The notes below the pieces were generated by a model, which was given only the letters and a program-made list of their open reading frames with translations, did not search any database and was not told the origin of the DNA. From Syntrophobacterales bacterium (lineage in GTDB: Bacteria; Desulfobacterota; Desulfobaccia; Desulfobaccales; 0-14-0-80-60-11): DNA of 64,000 nt. The DNA lies in NCBI GenBank assembly GCA_023229795.1, contig JALNYP010000010.1:1-64000 (forward strand). The letters are read 5' to 3'. Positions within the stretch are counted from its first letter, which is position 1, and each line of letters opens with the position of its first letter. Of the stretch, positions 60,008 through 64,000 are shown in pieces. Position numbers and translations under genes: made by a program.

Positions 60008-60898
60008 CTACCTGAACCACGTCGGCAAAAACGCCGGTTCGGGGTAGGGCAGGGCCTTGAGCCGGCTCAGGGTGTCTTCGGTGTCCTGGCCCAGGAGCAG
60101 GCGCAGCAGGGAAAAGCCTTCTTTTTCGGGATACACGGCCTTCACCTTGCCCTTGATGCCGCCCAATTTGCCGGCCTTGTCGATGGCGTCTTGCAGGTTG
60201 CCGAACTCGTCCACCAGGCCCGCCTGCTTGGCCTCCTCGCCGGTGTAGATCTTGCCTTCGGCCAGGACCCGCACTTTGGCCAGGGGAAGTTTGCGGTTGC
60301 GGGCCACGTCATTTAAGAACTGCTGGTAGATGTTGTCGATGAGGACCTGGAGATAGGCCTTGTCTTCCGGGGTCATGGGCTTAAAGGGCGAGCCTACGTC
60401 TTTATAGCGCCCGGCCTTGAGGTTGAAGAAATCCAGGCCGATCTTCTTGGTCAGGCCCTCCACGTTAGTGAACTGCATGATCACGCCGATGCTGCCGGTG
60501 GCGGTGCCCCGGTTGGCCATGATCGAATCGGCCCCGCAGGCGATATAGTAACCCCCGGACGCAGCCACGGTCCCCAGGGACGCCACGATTTTCTTCTTGG
60601 CCCGGACCTTCTCCACCTCGCGCAGGATCTCCTGGGCGGGGCCGACGGCGCCGCCCGGGGAGTTGATGCGCAGGACGATGGCCTTGATGCTGCTATCGTC
60701 CCGGTAGCTGTCCAGTTGCTTGATGATGGTGCGGGAATCGGTGAGCACACCCTTGATCTCCACCACCCCGACCTTCTCTCCCGGGCCGAAAAGACTGCCC
60801 TTGCCCAGGAGCGCCAGCACCACCCCGGAGAGCCCCAGAAAGAAGAGCACCGCCAGGACGGTAATCAGACAACCGGTCCCAAAAGTCCGCGTTTTCAT
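60008..60898 (-). CDS. sppA: Signal peptide peptidase SppA (short form)
   Basis: A membrane serine protease that degrades left-over signal peptides. The 296-residue protein has an N-terminal helix (about 10-32), then the ClpP-like protease domain with RINSPGGAVGPAQEI, nucleophile Ser near 114 (TVAASGGYYIAC) and general-base Lys near 166 (KAGRYKDVGSPF). This is the half-size, tetramer- or octamer-forming type. It is six bases downstream of rpsA and thus in the hisC-cmk-rpsA-sppA transcription unit. Confidence 0.94.
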   Translation of the reverse strand: MKTRTFGTGCLITVLAVLFFLGLSGVVLALLGKGSLFGPGEKVGVVEIKGVLTDSRTIIKQLDSYRDDSSIKAIVLRINSPGGAVGPAQEILREVEKVRAKKKIVASLGTVAASGGYYIACGADSIMANRGTATGSIGVIMQFTNVEGLTKKIGLDFFNLKAGRYKDVGSPFKPMTPEDKAYLQVLIDNIYQQFLNDVARNRKLPLAKVRVLAEGKIYTGEEAKQAGLVDEFGNLQDAIDKAGKLGGIKGKVKAVYPEKEGFSLLRLLLGQDTEDTLSRLKALPYPEPAFLPTWFR

Positions 60899-60904
60899 GG
60901 CGTC

Positions 60905-62716
60905 TTAGTTGCCGTTCTTGCCCTGTTTTTCTTCCAAGGTCTCTCTGAGGATATCCCCCAGATTGGAGGTGGCTTCCGTGCGGGAGTGCAGGTAATCCCG
61001 GTAATGGGACTGCTCCTCGTCGGCCTCCATTTTTCGGATGCTCAACCCGATGCGCCGTTCCGTCGGCGAGCTGTGGATGACCTTGGCCTTGATGACATCC
61101 CCCACCTTGAGGGCCGCCATCTTTTGTTTATCCCGGCTCTGCTCCGAGATGTGGATCAGGCCTTCGATGCCTTCCTCCACTTCGACGAACAGGCCGAAAT
61201 CGGTGATATTGGTGATCGGCCCGGACACGATGGAGCCCACCGGGAAACGCTGGTCGATGGACTGCCACGGGTTGTCCGCCAGGTCCTTGATGCTCAGGGA
61301 AAAGCGCTCGTTTTCCTTGTCGATATACAGGACTTTGGCCTGGATCACCTGGCCCTTCTTGAACAGCTCCGAGGGGTGCTTGAAGCGCTTGGTCCAGGAG
61401 ATATCCGAGATGTGCACCAGGCCGTCGATGCCTTCGTCGATGCCGATGAAGATGCCGAAGTCGGTGATGTTCTTGATCTTGCCCTCAATCACCGAGCCCA
61501 CCGGGTATTTCTCCCCGATGACCTCCCAGGGATTGGGCTCCACCTGCTTTAAGCTCAGGGAGATGCGCTTGCGGGTGGGCTCCAGCTCCAGGACGGTGGC
61601 TTCCACCACGTCGCCGACGCTCAGCACCTGGGAAGGATGGCGCACTTTCCTGGTCCAGGACATCTCCGAGATATGGATGAGTCCTTCCACGCCCGGCTCC
61701 AACTCCACGAAGGCCCCGTAATCGGTGAGGCTGACCACCTTGCCGGTCACCCGGCCGCCCAGAGGGAATTTCTCCTCCACCACGCTCCACGGGTCCGGCG
61801 TCAGTTGCTTCAGCCCCAGGGAGATGCGCTCTTTCTCCGCATCAAAGCTCAACACCTTGACCATGATGGTGTCGCCCACCTTGAAGAGGTCCGCGGGGTG
61901 GCGCACCCGGCCATAGGAGAGATCGGTGATGTGGAGCAGCCCGTCCAGGCCGCCCAGATCGACGAAAATCCCGTAGTCGGTGATATTCTTGACCACGCCC
62001 TCCACGATCTTGCCTTCTTCCAGGGTGGACAGCAAAGTGGTTTTGGCTTCGTTTTTGACCTTTTCCAGGATGACTCGCCGGGACAGGACCACGTTGCGCC
62101 GTTTGCGGTTGAACTTCAGGACCTTGAACATAAAGCGCTGGCCGATGAGATGGTCGGTATGGCGCATGGGCGCCAGATCTACCTGGGAGCCGGGGAGAAA
62201 GGCGACGATCCCTCCCAGGTCAACGGAGAGGCCTCCTTTGACCTTGGCCACGACGGTGCCTTCCACTTCGCCTTCGTTGTGGTAGGCGTTGCTGACCTCT
62301 TCCCACACCTTGATCTTGGACGCTTTATTCTTGGAGAGCATAAGCGCGCCTTCTTCATCTTCCCGGCTCTCCATCAGGGCTTCCACCTCATCCCCCACCT
62401 GGGCCGTAACTTCGCCCTCGGGAGTGGTGAATTCGTGGATGGGAATCTGGCCTTCGGACTTGTAGCCGATATCCACCATGACGTAATCTTTGGTGATGGA
62501 TACGATGCGGCCCTTGACCACTTCCCCTTCCTGGACGCGCCTCAAGCTTTCTTCGTAGAGTTCGCTCATCGACTCCATATCCGGCATCTCCCCGGCGGGT
62601 TCCCCCGGAGATTCCGCAGCCGGCGCCGCGCTGGCGATCTCTTCGTTTTGAGGCCGGTCTTCGGCTTCCTCCGGCCTGGTGTGGTTAGTCAGTTCAGTTT
62701 TTTCCATACCGTCCAT
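60905..62716 (-). CDS. rpsA: 30S ribosomal protein S1
   Basis: S1 holds mRNA at the ribosome. The 603-residue protein contains six S1 domains (near 80, 165, 250, 335, 425 and 510, seen as repeats of VKNITDYGIFVDLGGLDGLLHITDLS-like sequence), after an acidic N-terminal tail of about 60 residues. The start is set at ATG 62716, behind AAGGGGG; the frame opens 18 codons earlier. cmk lies directly upstream, a neighbourhood seen in many bacteria. Confidence 0.95.
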   Translation of the reverse strand: MDGMEKTELTNHTRPEEAEDRPQNEEIASAAPAAESPGEPAGEMPDMESMSELYEESLRRVQEGEVVKGRIVSITKDYVMVDIGYKSEGQIPIHEFTTPEGEVTAQVGDEVEALMESREDEEGALMLSKNKASKIKVWEEVSNAYHNEGEVEGTVVAKVKGGLSVDLGGIVAFLPGSQVDLAPMRHTDHLIGQRFMFKVLKFNRKRRNVVLSRRVILEKVKNEAKTTLLSTLEEGKIVEGVVKNITDYGIFVDLGGLDGLLHITDLSYGRVRHPADLFKVGDTIMVKVLSFDAEKERISLGLKQLTPDPWSVVEEKFPLGGRVTGKVVSLTDYGAFVELEPGVEGLIHISEMSWTRKVRHPSQVLSVGDVVEATVLELEPTRKRISLSLKQVEPNPWEVIGEKYPVGSVIEGKIKNITDFGIFIGIDEGIDGLVHISDISWTKRFKHPSELFKKGQVIQAKVLYIDKENERFSLSIKDLADNPWQSIDQRFPVGSIVSGPITNITDFGLFVEVEEGIEGLIHISEQSRDKQKMAALKVGDVIKAKVIHSSPTERRIGLSIRKMEADEEQSHYRDYLHSRTEATSNLGDILRETLEEKQGKNGN

Positions 62717-62735
62717 GTTAGCCCCCTTAGACAAG

Positions 62736-63434
62736 TTAACTAGGTTTAAGTTCCAACCTGCCGGAATCAATTCCCCTGATCCTGGCCAGGCATTGCTTTA
62801 ACACTTCATCAATGCTCAAATCGGTGGTGTCGATGACCACGGCGTCCTCGGGGACGCGCAATGGCGCCTCGCTCCGGCTTGAGTCCCTCAGGTCCCGGGC
62901 CGCGATCTCCGCCATAATCCCGGTCAACTCCGGCGGCTCACTCTCCTGGCGCCAGTCCTGGCGCCGCCGCTCGGCCCGGGTGGCCAAAGACGCATCCAGG
63001 TAAAATTTGTGCGCCGCCCCGGGAAAGACCGCAGTGCCCTGGTCCCGGCCGTCAGTCACCACGCCGCCGTTCTTGGCCAAATGGCGCAGGTGCTCCTTGA
63101 CCCACTCCCGCACCAACGGCTGCACCGCCACCCGGGAGGCGTCCCGGCCTGCGGCCGCGGACCGGATTTCCTCGGTCACTTCGGCGCCGTCGATCACCAG
63201 GTGGAAGCCCCGGTCATCCGCAGTCACCTCAGGCGCAAAGCCCTTCAGGAAAGCCTGCAGGGGCTCAGGATCGTCCAGGGACACTCCCAGGCGCCGGGCC
63301 TGCCAGGCCACGGCCCGATAGAAGGCCCCGCTGTCCAGATAGAGATAACCCAAGGATTGGGCCAGAAGCCGGCCCACCGTGCTCTTGCCGGCCCCAGCCG
63401 GACCGTCGATGGTAATGATTTCCCGGGGGCCCAC
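62736..63434 (-). CDS. cmk: Cytidylate kinase
   Basis: Cmk phosphorylates CMP and dCMP. The 232-residue product starts with the P-loop ITIDGPAGAGKSTVGR, followed by YLYLDSGAFYRAVAW, TDGRDQGTAVFPGA and a C-terminal VVIDTTDLSIDEV. The start is a GTG adjoining the hisC stop codon (TGA then GTG), so the two genes are translationally coupled. rpsA follows 19 bases downstream. Confidence 0.95.
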   Translation of the reverse strand: MGPREIITIDGPAGAGKSTVGRLLAQSLGYLYLDSGAFYRAVAWQARRLGVSLDDPEPLQAFLKGFAPEVTADDRGFHLVIDGAEVTEEIRSAAAGRDASRVAVQPLVREWVKEHLRHLAKNGGVVTDGRDQGTAVFPGAAHKFYLDASLATRAERRRQDWRQESEPPELTGIMAEIAARDLRDSSRSEAPLRVPEDAVVIDTTDLSIDEVLKQCLARIRGIDSGRLELKPS

Positions 63435-64000
63435 TCAGTTTGCCGACCCCAACACCTTCTCCAACGCCGTCAGAAACCGCCGGTTGTCCTCCGGCCGCCC
63501 CATATTGACCCGGATATAATCGGGAAAATCATACTCGTCCATCGCCCGGATGATGACCCCTTCCCGCAACATCGCCTGATAGACTTCCCGTCCCGGCCGC
63601 GGCATCCGGATGAGGATGAAGTTGGTCTGGCTGGGCACAAAGTCCAGGCCGAGCCGCGTCAGTTCGCGGCCGACCAGGTCCTTGCCCGCCAGCACCACTT
63701 CTTTGGTCCGGGCCACAAACTCGGTATCCTGAAGCGCCGCCCGGGCCGCGGCCTGGGCCAGGCGGTTGACGTTGAACGGCATCCGCAGGCGGTTGAGGTA
63801 GTCCATCAGCTCAGAGGGGCCGAAGCCGTAGCCGATCCGCAGGCCGGCCAGTCCATAGACCTTGGAAAAGGTGCGCAGACCCACCAGGGCGCGGTCTTCC
63901 GCCAGATAGTCCAGGCAGGAAGGCACCTCGGGGTCGTCGGCAAAATCGATGTAGGCTTCGTCCAACACCACCGTAACGGTGGCGGGGACCGTCGCCAGAA
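63435..64000 (-). CDS. hisC: Histidinol-phosphate aminotransferase, 5' end beyond window
   Basis: The C-terminal part (about 188 codons) of a PLP aminotransferase; the gene runs off the window edge. It holds the pre-lysine strand VVLDEAYIDF, the PLP-binding Lys in RTFSKVYGLAGLRIGYG, NFILIRM and the C-terminal DYIRVNMGRPEDNRRFL Arg region, all typical of HisC (aromatic aminotransferases are close relatives). It is coupled to cmk. Confidence 0.9.
   Translation of the reverse strand, partial: LATVPATVTVVLDEAYIDFADDPEVPSCLDYLAEDRALVGLRTFSKVYGLAGLRIGYGFGPSELMDYLNRLRMPFNVNRLAQAAARAALQDTEFVARTKEVVLAGKDLVGRELTRLGLDFVPSQTNFILIRMPRPGREVYQAMLREGVIIRAMDEYDFPDYIRVNMGRPEDNRRFLTALEKVLGSAN

Noticed and set aside
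1..64000. CRISPR array or prophage
   Set aside because: No regularly spaced direct repeats, integrase, capsid or terminase genes were seen; the short palindromes are dispersed, not arrayed.

Overview
The window looks like a chromosomal piece of a GC-rich, anaerobic, Gram-negative bacterium, most likely a Desulfobacterota member (Desulfobacca/Syntrophobacter-like). This is inferred from a full CO dehydrogenase/acetyl-CoA synthase cluster, a periplasmic selenocysteine formate dehydrogenase, a periplasmic CbiK, a Wsp-like chemosensory operon, FolE2 and many sensor kinases. No rRNA or complete phylogenetic marker is present, so the placement is tentative.

Layout. 1-8.5 kb: tRNA-Asn and tRNA-Gln, a fluoride-type riboswitch in front of a small unknown gene, a histidine phosphatase, a BCAM0308-like protein, RNase R, a membrane protein, hisD and folE2. 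8.5-21.8 kb, all minus strand: a chemosensory operon (CheW, CheR-TPR, CheW, MCP, CheA-REC, CheB, REC-histidine kinase) preceded by a large diguanylate cyclase. 22-26.7 kb: two paralogous outer-membrane proteins flank a cobalamin-riboswitch-controlled periplasmic cobalt chelatase and a candidate small RNA. 26.9-35.8 kb: the carbonyl branch of the Wood-Ljungdahl pathway (cooC, acsD, cooS/acsA, acsB, acsC, acsE), with a CRP/FNR-type site at its front and hairpins in most gene gaps. 35.8-41.9 kb: a toxin-antitoxin pair with a frameshifted toxin, an AT-rich methyltransferase gene, and a lexA-led cassette ending in a family-B DNA polymerase whose coding sequence carries in-frame palindromic repeats. 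41.9-50 kb: aminotransferase, small secreted protein, NYN protein, L,D-transpeptidase, ion channel, glycerate kinase, sulfotransferase and a MutY-like glycosylase lacking the iron-sulfur cysteines. 50-60 kb: formate dehydrogenase (membrane, FeS and catalytic subunits; UGA read as Sec), a flavoprotein and a heme-type sensor kinase. 60-64 kb: hisC-cmk-rpsA-sppA.

How they fit together. Formate dehydrogenase and the Acs/CODH proteins belong to C1 metabolism. AcsC and AcsE act on a corrinoid cofactor, which links them to the B12-regulated chelatase. The lexA cassette looks like a damage-response unit. The most unusual features are the riboswitch-unknown gene pair, the palindromic elements inside the polymerase gene, the lexA/RecA-like/PolB cassette and the Wsp-like system whose last component is a REC-histidine kinase. 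All calls come from reading the sequence; no database search was run.
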